From Aminiphilus circumscriptus DSM 16581 (lineage in GTDB: Bacteria > Synergistota > Synergistia > Synergistales > Aminiphilaceae), in assembly GCF_000526375.1 (NCBI RefSeq), contig NZ_JAFY01000001.1, positions 1 to 64,000 on the forward strand: 64,000 nucleotides of DNA. The letters are read 5' to 3'. Numbering within the stretch: position 1 is the first letter of the stretch; every line of letters begins with the position of its first letter. Shown here piece by piece: positions 15,939 through 25,547 of the stretch. The notes beneath the pieces were generated by a model. The model searched no databases. It had not been told where the DNA came from and saw nothing but the letters and a program-made list of their open reading frames with translations. The translations under genes and the position numbers were made by a program.

Positions 15939-17243
15939 GTGGAGCAGGACAGGGAGAGTGTGAAAAAACGATATTCCCGGCGATGGGCCATCTGGGGCAT
16001 CATGGCCCTCGCTTTCATGGTGGTGTTCTTCCACCGGCTCGCGGTGGGGGTGGTGCGGGACGATCTCGTGGCGTCCTTCGGGCTCTCCGACGGCGCGTTC
16101 GGCACGCTGGCGTCGATGTATTTCTTCGCCTACATGCTCATGCAGATTCCCGTGGGAATGCTCGCGGACAGCCTTGGCGCACGGGTTATCGTCTCCGCGG
16201 GGGTGGCGCTCTCCGGCGTCGGGTCGCTGCTCTTCGCCTTCGCGCCCTCGGAGGCATGGCTCTATCCGGCGCGCTTTCTCGTGGGGCTGAGCGTCGCCAC
16301 GGTGTTCGTGTCCATCCTGAAGATCATCTCCCAATGGTTTCTTCCCGAAGAGTTCGCCACCATGACAGGGTACACGAACTTTCTCGGCAACCTGGGAGGG
16401 CTTCTCGCCCAGACGCCCCTGGCGTGGCTCGTGGTGCTCTTCACCTGGCGTGGCACCTTCGCGGGGATCGGAGTGTTCTCCCTGGTTCTGGCGTTCTGCT
16501 GTTACCGGATCATCCGGAACTCCCCCGAGGACGTGGGGTTGCCTCCTCTGGTCGAGGAAGGAGGCAAAGGAGGCGGCGCAAAGGATCTCCTGCCGGCCCT
16601 CGCGGAAGTTTTTCGGAGCCGGGGGCTCTTTGCCTCCTCCATGGTGAATGCCATGTTCGTGGGCACCTATTTCGCCCTGGCCGGGGCCTGGGGCGTTCCC
16701 TTTCTCAACGCCGTGTACGGTTTCGACAAAACCCGGGCGGCGAATCACGTGGTGCTGCTCATTCTGGGGGCCATGTTCGGAGGCATCATCCTGGGGTGGT
16801 TCTCGGACCGCCTCGGCAGGCGACGGCCCCCGATCCTTTTCTTCGGGGGGATCTACCTCGTCCTGTGGGCGCTTCTGATCTTCTGGCCCGGGGGGAGGCT
16901 TCCCGAAGGAATCCTGAAGCCCTACCTTTTCGCCATGGGATTTTCCTGCATGTCCTTCGCGATTTCCTTCGCGGTGGTGAAGGAGGTCAACGCTCCCCGC
17001 TTCGCCGGAATGGCCGTGTCGGTGCTCAACGTGTGGGGATTTCTGAGCATGGCGCTCCTTTCTCCCGCCATCGGGGTGCTCCTGGACCACTTCAGTGCTG
17101 GTGCGCCCCTGGAGATCGCCTACCAGCGAAGCTTCTGGGTCTGCTTTCTCGCAGTGGCGGCGGGGTTCGTCTGCGCGTTCTTCGTTCCGGAGACGCGGTG
17201 CAGAAACGTCTATGTCCCAAGGGTTCCGGCTCCTCCCCGGTAG
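15939..17243 (+). CDS. Major facilitator superfamily transporter
   Basis: A 434-residue, 12-helix transporter. Helix 1 is WGIMALAFMVVFFHRLAVGV and the loop after helix 2 carries the MFS motif A variant GMLADSLGARVIV; the second half repeats it as GWFSDRLGRRRPPIL. It resembles the sugar-phosphate/anion and hexuronate-type group, but the substrate cannot be told. GTG codons at 15927 and 15939 are possible starts; the second has AAGGAG 11 bases upstream and was chosen. The gene is followed after 135 bp by a nitroreductase gene on the same strand. Confidence 0.88.
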   Translation: MEQDRESVKKRYSRRWAIWGIMALAFMVVFFHRLAVGVVRDDLVASFGLSDGAFGTLASMYFFAYMLMQIPVGMLADSLGARVIVSAGVALSGVGSLLFAFAPSEAWLYPARFLVGLSVATVFVSILKIISQWFLPEEFATMTGYTNFLGNLGGLLAQTPLAWLVVLFTWRGTFAGIGVFSLVLAFCCYRIIRNSPEDVGLPPLVEEGGKGGGAKDLLPALAEVFRSRGLFASSMVNAMFVGTYFALAGAWGVPFLNAVYGFDKTRAANHVVLLILGAMFGGIILGWFSDRLGRRRPPILFFGGIYLVLWALLIFWPGGRLPEGILKPYLFAMGFSCMSFAISFAVVKEVNAPRFAGMAVSVLNVWGFLSMALLSPAIGVLLDHFSAGAPLEIAYQRSFWVCFLAVAAGFVCAFFVPETRCRNVYVPRVPAPPR

Positions 17244-17378
17244 AGCAGGAGGAGACCGTTTCCGGTAGGGGCGTTTTTCCGATCCAAGAAATGGCGTTTC
17301 GCACCATCGGAGCGGTTGGAGTATGATGCACTGGAAGGCGAAGTGAAATTCGTATGCCGGATGAAGGAGGGGTTTTTC

Positions 17379-17933
17379 GTGAACGTAGTGCTCGAAACGA
17401 TACGGAACAGGCGGAGCGTGCGGAAATATCTGCCCGGACAGATCAAGGAGGTGGAGCTTCAGGCCATTCTCGAGGCGGGGGCTTTTGCTCCGAGCGCGCA
17501 CAACGATCAGCCCTGGCATTTCACGGTGATCCAGAAGAAGGAACTCCTCGACGAACTGAGCCGGAAGACCATCGCCCTCATGGCGCAAAGTCCCCTGGAG
17601 TGGGTTCGGAAGATGGCCGCCCGGGAGGGATATCATCTCTTCTACAACGCGCCCACGGTGATCGTGGTGTCCGGCAGGGATGACGCCATGTCGCCCCTGG
17701 TGGACTGCTCCGCCGCCATCCAGAACATGCTTCTCGCCGCAGAGGCCGTCGGCGTCGGGAGTTGCTGGATCGGTCTCGTGCGCCATCTTTTCGCGAAGAG
17801 GGAGGAACTCGGCGCGTTGCAGCTCCCCTCGGCATACACACCGTATTATGCGGTGAGCTTCGGATACCCCGACCCGAGCGTCCCCCTCGTCGCCCCAGCC
17901 CGCAGGGAGGGGACGGTGACCTACATCCGGTGA
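17379..17933 (+). CDS. Nitroreductase-family flavoprotein
   Basis: A 184-residue FMN enzyme with the family start ETIRNRRSVRKYLP, the flavin-contacting APSAHNDQPWHF at about 37-48 and the C-terminal AAIQNMLLAAEAVGVGSCWI. Nitroreductases reduce nitro groups, quinones or flavins with NAD(P)H; the natural substrate is unknown. The GTG at 17379 has GAAGGAGG eight bases upstream and removes a poorly fitting N-terminal extension. The tag gene follows 11 bp later. Confidence 0.88.
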   Translation: MNVVLETIRNRRSVRKYLPGQIKEVELQAILEAGAFAPSAHNDQPWHFTVIQKKELLDELSRKTIALMAQSPLEWVRKMAAREGYHLFYNAPTVIVVSGRDDAMSPLVDCSAAIQNMLLAAEAVGVGSCWIGLVRHLFAKREELGALQLPSAYTPYYAVSFGYPDPSVPLVAPARREGTVTYIR

Positions 17934-17944
17934 GGGAGGACGTT

Positions 17945-18556
17945 GTGTCGCCGGAGCGCCTGCGTTGCCCCTGGGCGGGAAGCGACCCGCTCTACCGGAC
18001 CTATCACGACCGGGAGTGGGGTGTCCCCGTCACGGAGGACCGCCTCCTCTTCGAATTTCTTCTCCTCGAGGGCGCCCAGGCGGGGCTTTCCTGGATCACC
18101 ATTCTGCGCAAGCGGGAGGGATACCGGAAAACCTTTGCCGGGTTCGATCCGCAGGAGGTGGCCCGCTGGGACGAGGGGCGGGTGGAGGCGATCCTCGCCG
18201 ATCCCGATGCGGGCATCGTGCGGAACCGCAGCAAGGTGCGGGGCGCCCTGGCCAACGCACGGGCCTTCTGCGCCGTGCAGGCGGAGTTCGGCTCCTTCGC
18301 GGCCTATATGTGGCGCTTCGTCGAGGGAGTCCCGATCACGAACAGGTGGGAGCGCAACGAGGACGTTCCCGCCGTCACGCCCCTGGCGGAGCGCTTCAGC
18401 AGGGATCTCAAGGCCCGGGGGTTTTCCTTCGTGGGACCCACCATCTGCTATGCCCACATGCAGGCCGTGGGCATGGTGAACGATCATCTGGTGTCCTGTT
18501 TCCGCCACGCCGAGGTGGCGGCCCTTGCGGACGGAGTGGCGCGCCGCCTCCTCTGA
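17945..18556 (+). CDS. tag: DNA-3-methyladenine glycosylase I
   Basis: A 203-residue base-excision enzyme. The family zinc ligands are visible: Cys in RCPWAGSDPLY, His in YHDREWGVP, and His and Cys in VNDHLVSCF. The catalytic Glu lies in LLLEGAQAGLSWITILRKRE and the GPTICYAHMQAVGMV segment is characteristic. It removes 3-methyladenine from alkylated DNA. The GTG start at 17945 follows GGGAGGAC and places the CPW motif at residues 8-10, close to the usual position. It appears co-transcribed with the nitroreductase. Confidence 0.93.
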   Translation: MSPERLRCPWAGSDPLYRTYHDREWGVPVTEDRLLFEFLLLEGAQAGLSWITILRKREGYRKTFAGFDPQEVARWDEGRVEAILADPDAGIVRNRSKVRGALANARAFCAVQAEFGSFAAYMWRFVEGVPITNRWERNEDVPAVTPLAERFSRDLKARGFSFVGPTICYAHMQAVGMVNDHLVSCFRHAEVAALADGVARRLL

Positions 18557-18730
18557 GTGCGAAGATGTGCGAGAGGCCGGAGAGAGGAGCCCGGAGGCAA
18601 GGAATCGCCCCTATGCGGGGACCCGGTGCATTCCGGTGCATGGGCGAGGACGAAGGACGTGTGCGTGCGCGGAGGGCTTTCGCGAAGACGTGCGGGGTGA
18701 CGAACGCCGCCGTGACCGGAGCGGGCTCCG

Positions 18731-19618
18731 TCAGCGGAACAGGACCGTCTCCTTGCGGAGAAACGCCACGGGGCGGTAGGAGAGTTTTGCCTGGCGGATG
18801 CCCGGATCGTCCAGATCCTCTTCGCGGTTCACCAGGACGAAGGGGGCTCCTTCGGCGGCGAGGAACAGACGGTTGATGGCCTGGTAGGCTCCGGGCACGT
18901 CGGGGCAGGCCTTTTCGAAATGAATGGCCACCGTCGTCGCGTCCAGAACGCCCGCGACGGTGTAGGCCACGATGACACCGTCCACGTCGAGGACGCCCCC
19001 GAGCAGTCCGTCGAGCTTCTCCCAGGCGCCGAGAACCCGCAGGATGGCCTTGTGTTCCGCTCCGAGATCCCGTGGAGAGGTGTCGCCGAACCGTTCCATC
19101 CAGCGTTCCTGAAAAGCGATGATCGCGGGGATCTCCTGCCGGGTCAAGGGGCGGTAGTGGAAGCGCCCTTCGTGGTGGCGCAGGAACTGGTTGTATTTCT
19201 GCCGTCGCTTCATGAAAGAGTTTCCGGAAAGATGCACCAGGTCGGACACGCGGTGGAGATATTCCCACTGTCCCCGCTGTTCCGTCCGGACCACCCGCTC
19301 CGGCAGCGCCTTCGCCCAGAGGTCCGCCAGTTCCTCCGGAACGGCGAAGAACTCCGTCGGCTCAGGAAATTCCCGCTGGAGAAGCGTTTTCCAGTCCACC
19401 CGGTTCCATTCGCCTACGGGGGCGAAGAGGAGTGGCACCGGGCCGGTCTGGCGAGGCCAGACGAGGAAATCGTCCCAGGCCCATTCCATAACGTAGGTGT
19501 CCATCCATCCCCAGAGAGAGACGAAGGATTCCAGGGCGGGGTGGAGAGGGCATTTTTCGAAGAGAGCCCGGTAAGCCGCCTGGCGTTCCAGAGAGATTGG
19601 TTCGAAAGTCAGCGTCAT
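18731..19618 (-). CDS. DUF2156 family protein (lysyltransferase C-terminal-like, GNAT fold)
   Basis: The 295-residue protein matches the phosphatidylglycerol lysyltransferase C-terminal-type family: FVSLWGWMDTYVMEWAWDDF near residue 35, SGNSFMKRRQKYNQFLRHHE near 130-150 and SPRDLGAEHKAI near 185. The fold is two GNAT-like domains. Stand-alone members have no proven reaction; acyl or aminoacyl transfer is inferred from the fold. There is no membrane helix, unlike full-length MprF. AAGGAGAA precedes the ATG at 19618. It is divergent from the cupin gene. Confidence 0.8.
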   Translation of the reverse strand: MTLTFEPISLERQAAYRALFEKCPLHPALESFVSLWGWMDTYVMEWAWDDFLVWPRQTGPVPLLFAPVGEWNRVDWKTLLQREFPEPTEFFAVPEELADLWAKALPERVVRTEQRGQWEYLHRVSDLVHLSGNSFMKRRQKYNQFLRHHEGRFHYRPLTRQEIPAIIAFQERWMERFGDTSPRDLGAEHKAILRVLGAWEKLDGLLGGVLDVDGVIVAYTVAGVLDATTVAIHFEKACPDVPGAYQAINRLFLAAEGAPFVLVNREEDLDDPGIRQAKLSYRPVAFLRKETVLFR

Positions 19619-19823
19619 GTCATTTCTCCTTGCAAAAGGGGTTGGGGGTATAGTGAGAAAACTGTTCCTGCGCATTGTAGGGCGGAGTTCGTGGGAATGC
19701 AAGGGAACCGGACTGGTGGCGGCGGAACAGGGCGCCCGGAACAGCGTTGGAGACACGAGCGGAGCGCAACGGCGGAAACAGGAGCGCAAACAAAAGCGGG
19801 AACAGAGCGTGACGACGGAGATG

Positions 19824-19855
19824 TTGGAGATATTGGAGATATTGGAGATATTGGA
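19824..19855. repeat. Nine-bp tandem repeat (TTGGAGATA)
   Basis: Three full TTGGAGATA units and a partial fourth, inside the 374-bp gap between the divergent DUF2156 and cupin genes. I see no other feature in that gap. Confidence 0.85.
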
Positions 19856-19992
19856 ACGGGGGCCGATCTTCGTTGCAGGCGCGACGCCTCGGGAGGAAAG
19901 GGGCCTTTCCGCTTCCGACTCCGCTCGGTGGAAGGCGTGCACCGGCCTTCGCCGGAACGGAGCGAGACGTTCGGAGTGAGGAGGAAAAGACG

Positions 19993-20331
19993 ATGCCGTT
20001 CATTTCGTGGAATGAGTTGCCCGAGAGAGAGGTCACCAAGGGGTTCCATGCCCGCATGGTTCACGGGGAGAAGGCCACCCATTCTCTGTGGCGTATCGAG
20101 GAGGGGTCCGTTCTGAAGCTCCATTCCCACCCCCACGAGCAGTTCACCTACGTGCTGGAGGGAGCGCTGGAGCTGGATGTGGAGGGAGAGGTCCGGGTGC
20201 TGCGCCCCGGCGAGGGAGCGTATATTCCCTCCGACACGCCCCACATGGGAAAGGCGCTCCGTCCGTGCCTCGTCATGGATTTCTTCGCCCCCGTGCGGGA
20301 GGACTACCGGGACGCGGAGCGCCCGCGCTAG
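19993..20331 (+). CDS. Cupin-domain protein
   Basis: A 112-residue single-domain beta-barrel. The metal-binding first cupin motif is HSHPHEQFTYVLEGALEL (about residues 41-58) and the second is RPGEGAYIPSDTPHMGK (about 69-85). Small cupins bind a divalent metal and act as isomerases, dioxygenases or ligand sensors; the function here cannot be told. The ATG at 19993 follows GAGGAGGAAAAGA. A strong hairpin lies 56 bp downstream. Confidence 0.87.
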   Translation: MPFISWNELPEREVTKGFHARMVHGEKATHSLWRIEEGSVLKLHSHPHEQFTYVLEGALELDVEGEVRVLRPGEGAYIPSDTPHMGKALRPCLVMDFFAPVREDYRDAERPR

Positions 20332-20386
20332 ACGCGCCGCACGCGGGAGGGCGCGCCCTTTGCGGATTTCGGGAGCGGAGCACGAA

Positions 20387-20420
20387 ACGAGCCGACGCTG
20401 GATTGACGGCGTCGGCTCGT
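20387..20420 (+). terminator. Terminator-like hairpin after the cupin gene
   Basis: ACGAGCCGACGC (20387-20398) pairs perfectly with GCGTCGGCTCGT (20409-20420), a 12-bp stem. The following bases (TGCCTTGTGG) are only weakly T-rich. Confidence 0.6.
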
Positions 20421-20453
20421 TGCCTTGTGGAAGCCTTTGTGTGGAAGCGCTTG

Positions 20454-20552
20454 GGAACCTCTGAATAAGGCTGCGTCAGCCTCGCAGGGCACCTCGCGAA
20501 GCCTGATGCGACCCGAGTCAAGGGAAAGCGCAAGACCTTTATTCAGAGCTTC
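20454..20552 (-). mobile_element. Small inverted-repeat element, type A, copy 2
   Basis: Ends are GGAACCTCTGAATAA and TTATTCAGAGCTTC, inverted repeats of each other. The interior matches copy 1 in reverse orientation (GCCTGATGCGACCCGAGTCA). A type B element begins at the next base. Confidence 0.8.
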
Positions 20553-20642
20553 GGAAGCTCTGAAAAATGCTGCGCCGCTCTCGGAAAAATGCGATGCAAA
20601 CTGCGATTTGGAGAGGACAAATCTCACTTGATCAGGGCTTCC
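20553..20642 (+). mobile_element. Small inverted-repeat element, type B, copy 1
   Basis: It starts GGAAGCTCTGAAAAATGC and ends CTTGATCAGGGCTTCC. The outer 10 bases match type A, but the interior is different and contains CTCGGAAAAATGCGATG. It abuts type A copy 2. The rest of 20332-20801 shows no gene. Confidence 0.65.
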
Positions 20643-20801
20643 CTTCCTCAGGGCTTCCCTTGCTCTGAATCCCCGTGCGCGAGTGCCGGACGGAAGCGCT
20701 TTGTGGTTCGAAAACAATTCGTGATTTGCAAACGTTCGAAAGATGTCGTGCCCGAAAGCTTGCCGGATACCGGAGAGACGTGGCGCCTCCGGGGCCCGTG
20801 C

Positions 20802-21830
20802 TCATTCTTGGGAGGTCTTTGGGTAAAAGAGGTCGAGAAGCACCCTCGCCCCCTCTGTGACCCGGAGCAGGGAGGGGCGGCTCACCAGCTCTTCGGGAAT
20901 CGTCGCGATGCGGGCGTTTCCGAGTCCGGCCGCCCAGGGACGGGCGCGCACCTCCTCTTCCGTGGCGTCGTTCATGGGGCCCCGCTGCACCAGATAGACG
21001 TCGAGTCCCCGGGAGGCGTAGCCCAGCAGGCGCTCGACACCGCAGGCGGCGAGGGCGCTTCCCTCCCGGAGGGGCGTGAGATCCGCGGCGACGTTCTCCC
21101 CTCCCGCCACGGCCAGAAGGTGGGCCGCCCAGGAGCGGGGCGCGCAGGTGTGCAGCTCCCGGCCCGTGCTCTCCAGAAAAACCCGCACGGGCGGCGCCGC
21201 CCCCCGCCTGCGGGATGCCTCCTCCGAGACGAGGGCGAGTTCGGCGAGGGTCTTGCGCCACGCCGCGCTCCCTTCCGGAACGCCCAAAAGCAGGCCGAGG
21301 TGTTCCAGGTAGGCCGGCATGCTCTCCCACTCGGGAGGCGCCAGGGAGACCACCGCCACGCCCGCCCGCTCCAGCGTGGCAATCGCTCCGGGCGAGAGGC
21401 TCTCCACGAGAGGGCGCAGAAGCACCAGGTCGGGCGCCAGGGCGAGGATGCGTTCCGCGTCGATCTTGGCGGGAAGGCGGGGAAGCTCCGGAAAGAGCGC
21501 CGGATCGTCCGCTCGGGAGACCGCCACGAGACGTTCCGCCGCACCGAGGGCGACGAGATTTTCGCTGTGCCCCGCATAGAGGGAGACGATGCGCGCTGCC
21601 GGAGCGGCCAGAAGGCAGGTCCGCCCCGCGTCGTCCACGATGCGGAGGGCGTTCTCCGGACGCGCCTCCTCCGTCGGCACAGGTGTCTGTGCCAGGGCCG
21701 GAAGTGCGCCGAAGGTTCCGAGGAGTCCCGGAAGGATCGCAAACCCGAGGAGGACCCAAAGCCGGAACGTTCGGACTGTTCCCGGAGGACCTTGTGCCCC
21801 ACCTCGCCGTGCGGTCGTTCGGATGGTCAT
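20802..21830 (-). CDS. ABC transporter substrate-binding protein, Fe3+-siderophore/cobalamin type
   Basis: A 342-residue exported protein: signal peptide at residues 12-40 (LWVLLGFAILPGLLGTFGAL, cut near ALA), then a helical-backbone metal-receptor fold. The start of the domain reads RIVSLYAGHSENLVALGAAE, the typical first strand and helix of BtuF-like proteins, and LAPDLVLL follows near 130. It should bind cobalamin, haem or an iron chelate in the periplasm. No permease or ATPase is adjacent, so it must work with a transporter encoded elsewhere. I looked for a cobalamin riboswitch in 21831-22058 and saw none. Start chosen at 21830 after AGGAGG. Confidence 0.8.
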   Translation of the reverse strand: MTIRTTARRGGAQGPPGTVRTFRLWVLLGFAILPGLLGTFGALPALAQTPVPTEEARPENALRIVDDAGRTCLLAAPAARIVSLYAGHSENLVALGAAERLVAVSRADDPALFPELPRLPAKIDAERILALAPDLVLLRPLVESLSPGAIATLERAGVAVVSLAPPEWESMPAYLEHLGLLLGVPEGSAAWRKTLAELALVSEEASRRRGAAPPVRVFLESTGRELHTCAPRSWAAHLLAVAGGENVAADLTPLREGSALAACGVERLLGYASRGLDVYLVQRGPMNDATEEEVRARPWAAGLGNARIATIPEELVSRPSLLRVTEGARVLLDLFYPKTSQE

Positions 21831-22058
21831 GGTTGCATCGCCTCCTGAGTCGTGATGGTTGAGGAGATCCTCCGGGATCCGAGGCGGGGATGTCCGGGAA
21901 GTTCCTCTCCGGAATTCCTCCACGGGGAGGAGCGGCCCGCCGGATCGCGGCGTGGTCGTTTCCGCGGGTCGGAAGGTCCTCTCCGCGAGAAGTGTTTTTC
22001 AGCGTCCCTTTGGCGCGTTTTCAGCGTCCTTCAGACGTGTCCGGCGTTTGTTTGGGCT

Positions 22059-23267
22059 TCAGGCACCTCCTGGTTCTTTCGGCGCGTTCTCGGGTGTTTC
22101 GAGCGGGGCAAGAAGGTCCTCGGGGCTTTTTCCGAGTGTCGCCTCCAGGAGACGCGCCACGGAGGATGCCCGTTCGAGCCGCTCCCGGCCACGCCGCAGC
22201 GCCTTCGGGTCGCCCTGGTATTTCGTCTCCAGGCCGGCGATGCGCGTTTTTAAGGAGACCACGCGGTGGTCGTCCACGAGTTTGTCCGCGAGATAGAGGA
22301 GGTTCGCCTCGTCCAGGACTGGAGGCAGGGAGGCGGGCAGCTCCATGTGCACCGCCGTGAGAGCCGCGACGGCGCCGTAGCCGTGGGCGCGCAGAAAGGC
22401 CGCGCCCGCCTCGGCGTGGTGCTTTTCGAGGCGTTGCACGTCGTGGAGCAGCGCCGCCGACCGGAGCAGGGGAAGGTCCAGCGGCACCCCCGAGGCGGCG
22501 AGAGCCTCGCCGAGTCGCGTCGCCACCGCCGCGACGGTGCGGCAGTGGATGCGCACCCGCTCGGGCGTGTCCGCGACGTTCCAGAGGGCCTCGCACTCCT
22601 CGTCCGTGGGGGCGGATTCCCGAAGGGCGTAGGCGGCGAGGCGCCGGTAGTCCTCGGGGGTATCCATGTCGAGGAGGACGCTTGCATCGGGGACGGAGCA
22701 GGTCTGTACGTCCGCTCCGTCGAGCACGTCCCGGAGTGTTCCGTTCGTTCGGGCGAGGATGGCTTTCCTCAGCGGGCCCGCCAGAAGAGGAGGGTGTCCC
22801 CGCTCGCCCGCGAAGAGAGGATGGACGACGAGGGAAAGAGACTCCAAGGGTGTTCCCGCCCGGTGTGTCGCGTCGGCGAAGGCCGCGAGGAGCGCCCGAT
22901 AGGTGACGGGTTTCACCAGAGGGGTGTCGCCGGGGAGGAGGAAGAACGCCCCGGTCTCCTCCGGAAGGGCCGCCGCACCGGTCTGCACGGAGGAGAACAT
23001 CCCCTCCTCGTAGCGGTCGTTGTGCGCGGTGCGGGCGCCGAGGCGGGCCGCCTCGGCCTCGACTTCCTGCCGCCAGTGTCCCGTGACGATTACCACGTTT
23101 TCCACCCCCGCGGCACGGAGCCGCGTCACCGCCTGGGCCAGGGCGGAGATGCCCCCCAGTTCCAGAAGCAGCTTGCAGCGCCCCATGCGGGAGGAAAACC
23201 CTCCCGCGAGAAGCACCGCCGCCGGAGCGGCGGGGAACGTCCCCTGCGACGACGGGAACGTCGTCAT
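22059..23267 (-). CDS. MobA/MocA-like nucleotidyltransferase fused to an HD domain
   Basis: A 402-residue fusion. Residues 10-205 are an NTP_transf_3 domain: nucleotide-binding LLAGGFSSRMGRCKLLLELG, and the metal/substrate part FFLLPGDTPLVKP. Residues about 235-345 are an HD domain: RIHCRTVAAVATRLGEAL, then SAALLHDVQR and later LADKLVDDHRVV. The first half resembles molybdenum cofactor cytidylyltransferases (MocA) that mature molybdenum hydroxylases; the HD part suggests an added nucleotide or phosphate hydrolase activity. Start at 23267 has GGGGGAG seven bases upstream. No xdh-type gene is near. Confidence 0.82.
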   Translation of the reverse strand: MTTFPSSQGTFPAAPAAVLLAGGFSSRMGRCKLLLELGGISALAQAVTRLRAAGVENVVIVTGHWRQEVEAEAARLGARTAHNDRYEEGMFSSVQTGAAALPEETGAFFLLPGDTPLVKPVTYRALLAAFADATHRAGTPLESLSLVVHPLFAGERGHPPLLAGPLRKAILARTNGTLRDVLDGADVQTCSVPDASVLLDMDTPEDYRRLAAYALRESAPTDEECEALWNVADTPERVRIHCRTVAAVATRLGEALAASGVPLDLPLLRSAALLHDVQRLEKHHAEAGAAFLRAHGYGAVAALTAVHMELPASLPPVLDEANLLYLADKLVDDHRVVSLKTRIAGLETKYQGDPKALRRGRERLERASSVARLLEATLGKSPEDLLAPLETPENAPKEPGGA

Positions 23268-23356
23268 GGGGCTTCTCCCCCCGGCGTCGCCAAGGACGGG
23301 CAATTTTCAGTGCGGTGTCCGGCCCATGTGCTCATGGTCCTCGCCTCTTTTCCTTT

Positions 23357-23452
23357 CGGAAGCGCTGAATAAAGGCCTTTCACTTTCCCTTGACTCGGTC
23401 GCGTCAGGCTCTGCGAGGCGCCCTGCGGAGCTGACGCAGCCTTATAGGGAAC
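23357..23452 (+). mobile_element. Small inverted-repeat element, type A, copy 3 (right end damaged)
   Basis: The left end GGAAGCGCTGAATAA and the interior CTTGACTCGGTCGCGTCAGG match the family, but the right end reads CCTTATAGGGAAC, lacking the TCAGAG of the terminal repeat. It lies in the 295-bp gap between the MobA/HD gene and typA, where I see no gene. Confidence 0.7.
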
Positions 23453-23562
23453 ATGCTCAACCCCTTTGGCAAGGCCCTCGCAGAAGAGGGGCTTCGAAGG
23501 CGGGATAAGCCGTTACCGTGTCTCGTGCGCAGGGTCAGGGCGATGTGCACGGCTTATTTCGT

Positions 23563-25458
23563 TCAGGCGGTGCGCCCCTCTTCCTGCTGCCGCTTGCGCT
23601 CGATCTTCTTGCGGGTCTCCGCGTCGAGAACGGCCTTGCGGATCCGAATGGAGCGGGGGGTGATCTCCACGAGTTCATCGTCGGCGATCCACTCCAGTGC
23701 CGCGTCGAGGCTCATCTTCCGCGGCACGTTGAGCACCACCGTGGTCTCCTTCGTGGCGGAGCGGATGTTCGTCGCGGCCTTCCTCTTGGTGGGGTTGCAG
23801 GGAAGGTCGTTGCCGCGGCTGTGTTCGCCCACCACCATTCCCTCGTAGATCCGGTCTCCCGGCTCGACGAAGAGCACACCCCGGGGCTGAAGGTTCTCGA
23901 GCTGGTACGACGTGGCCTCTCCCGTGTCCATGCTCACCAGGGAGCCCCGGGTGCGCCCGGTCACGTCGCCACGCCACAGATCGTAGCCGATGACCCGGGA
24001 GGACATGATCCCCAGTCCCCGGGTGTCGGTGAGAAATTCGTTGCGGTAGCCGATGAGCCCTCGGGTGGGGATGGTGAACTCCAGACGCAGTGTCCCCGTG
24101 CCGAGGATGGCCACGCTGGTGAGTTCGCCCTTGCGGCGGGCGAGTTTTTCGATGACGACGCCCTGATACTCCTCGGGAACGTCCACCACGAGCTGTTCCA
24201 TGGGCTCCAGGAGATTTCCCTCCTCGTCGGTGCGGGTGATCACCTCCGGGCGGGAGACGCAGAGTTCGAGCCCTTCCCGGCGCATCTCCTCGATGAGGAT
24301 GCCCAGGTGCAGTTCGCCCCGCCCCGACACCTTGAGCCCGTCGGCGCGGCCCAGATCCTCCACCCGGAGGGCCACGTTCGTCTTCTGCTCCCGTTCCAGG
24401 CGTTCCCGGATCTGGCGCAGCGTCACCGCCTTCCCCTCCTGCCCGGAGAAGGGGCCGGAGTTGACGAGAAAGAACATGGACACCGTGGGCTCCTCGATCT
24501 CCAGAGGAGGGAGGCACGCCTCGGGCGTCTCCGGCGCGGCGAAGGTGTCGCCGATGCCGATCTCCTCCGATCCGGCGATCCAGACGATGTCCCCGGCGCT
24601 CGCTTCTTCCAGAGGCACCCGCTCCAGTCCCCGGGTTCCCCAGAGGTGAACGCAGCGCTCCGGCGAGGTGCTCACCTTTTCCCAGGCGGTGCGCTTCGGG
24701 TCCTTCCAGCGCACGGCGGAGCGCAGGAAATCCGCTCCCTTCCGGATGGATCCCTGGAGAATCTTGCCGCAGCCGATGCGGCCGATGTAGTCGCTCCATT
24801 CGAGGGTGCTCACCTGCATCAGAAACGGCGCCGACAGATCCGCCCGGGGGGCGGGCACGTGCTCCACGATGGCCTCGAAGAGGCGGTCCATGCCGTTCCG
24901 GGGGTCCTTGTCGAGGTCGCGCACCATCCAGCCGTGCAGCCCCGATCCGTAGAGCACGGGGAAATCCGCCTGCTCGTCCGTGGCGCCCAGTTCGAGAAAG
25001 AGGTCGAAGGTGCGGCTGAGGGCGTCGTCGGGGGAGGCGTTGGGGCGGTCCACCTTGTTCACGATGACCAGGGGGCGGTAGCCGAGGGCGAGAGCCCGCA
25101 TGAGCACGTAGCGGGTCTGGGGCATCGGGCCTTCGCAGGCGTCAACCAGAAGGAGCACCGAATCCACCATGGAGAGGACCCGCTCCACCTCGCCGGAGAA
25201 ATCCGCGTGTCCCGGCGTGTCCACGATGTTGATCCGGTAGTTCTGCCATTCCACGGTGCAGTGTTTGGAGCGGATGGTGATACCCCGTTCCCGTTCCAGG
25301 TCGCCCGAATCCATGAAGCGCTCGGAGACGCGGGCGTTGTCCCGGAAGACGTGGGCGGCGCGGAAGATGCCGTCGATGAGAGTGGTCTTGCCGTGGTCGA
25401 TGTGGGCCACGATGGCTACATTGCGGATGCCTTCCGCTCGGGGAAATGTCGAATCCAT
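23563..25458 (-). CDS. typA: Ribosome-associated GTPase TypA/BipA
   Basis: A 631-residue translational GTPase. G1 is AHIDHGKTT (residues 18-26), the switch region follows in [10 protein letters not shown]3 is DTPGHADF and G4 is NKVDRPNA. Domains II, III and V continue ([42 protein letters not shown]), and the C-terminal TypA-specific part contains [19 protein letters not shown] and [17 protein letters not shown]. BipA helps 50S subunit assembly and stress adaptation. Length is normal (about 605-630). AGGAACTCCC precedes the ATG. Confidence 0.96.
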   Translation of the reverse strand: MDSTFPRAEGIRNVAIVAHIDHGKTTLIDGIFRAAHVFRDNARVSERFMDSGDLERERGITIRSKHCTVEWQNYRINIVDTPGHADFSGEVERVLSMVDSVLLLVDACEGPMPQTRYVLMRALALGYRPLVIVNKVDRPNASPDDALSRTFDLFLELGATDEQADFPVLYGSGLHGWMVRDLDKDPRNGMDRLFEAIVEHVPAPRADLSAPFLMQVSTLEWSDYIGRIGCGKILQGSIRKGADFLRSAVRWKDPKRTAWEKVSTSPERCVHLWGTRGLERVPLEEASAGDIVWIAGSEEIGIGDTFAAPETPEACLPPLEIEEPTVSMFFLVNSGPFSGQEGKAVTLRQIRERLEREQKTNVALRVEDLGRADGLKVSGRGELHLGILIEEMRREGLELCVSRPEVITRTDEEGNLLEPMEQLVVDVPEEYQGVVIEKLARRKGELTSVAILGTGTLRLEFTIPTRGLIGYRNEFLTDTRGLGIMSSRVIGYDLWRGDVTGRTRGSLVSMDTGEATSYQLENLQPRGVLFVEPGDRIYEGMVVGEHSRGNDLPCNPTKRKAATNIRSATKETTVVLNVPRKMSLDAALEWIADDELVEITPRSIRIRKAVLDAETRKKIERKRQQEEGRTA

Positions 25459-25541
25459 GGGAGTTCCTGCCTTTCTTCTCTTCGTAGGAAGTGCGAAATG
25501 TTCCGGCGGTCGCGCCGCGTGCCGGAATCCGACAAATGATC

Positions 25542-25547
25542 ATTATA
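25542..25547 (-). promoter_or_regulatory. Possible -10 box of typA
   Basis: A perfect TATAAT occurs on the minus strand 84 bp upstream of the typA start. The bases 17 bp further upstream (ACCAAT) are a poor -35 box, so this is a tentative call. Confidence 0.3.

Noticed and set aside
21831-22058. Possible cobalamin riboswitch before the lone metal/cobalamin binding protein
   Set aside because: No B12-box or matching stem pattern was found.
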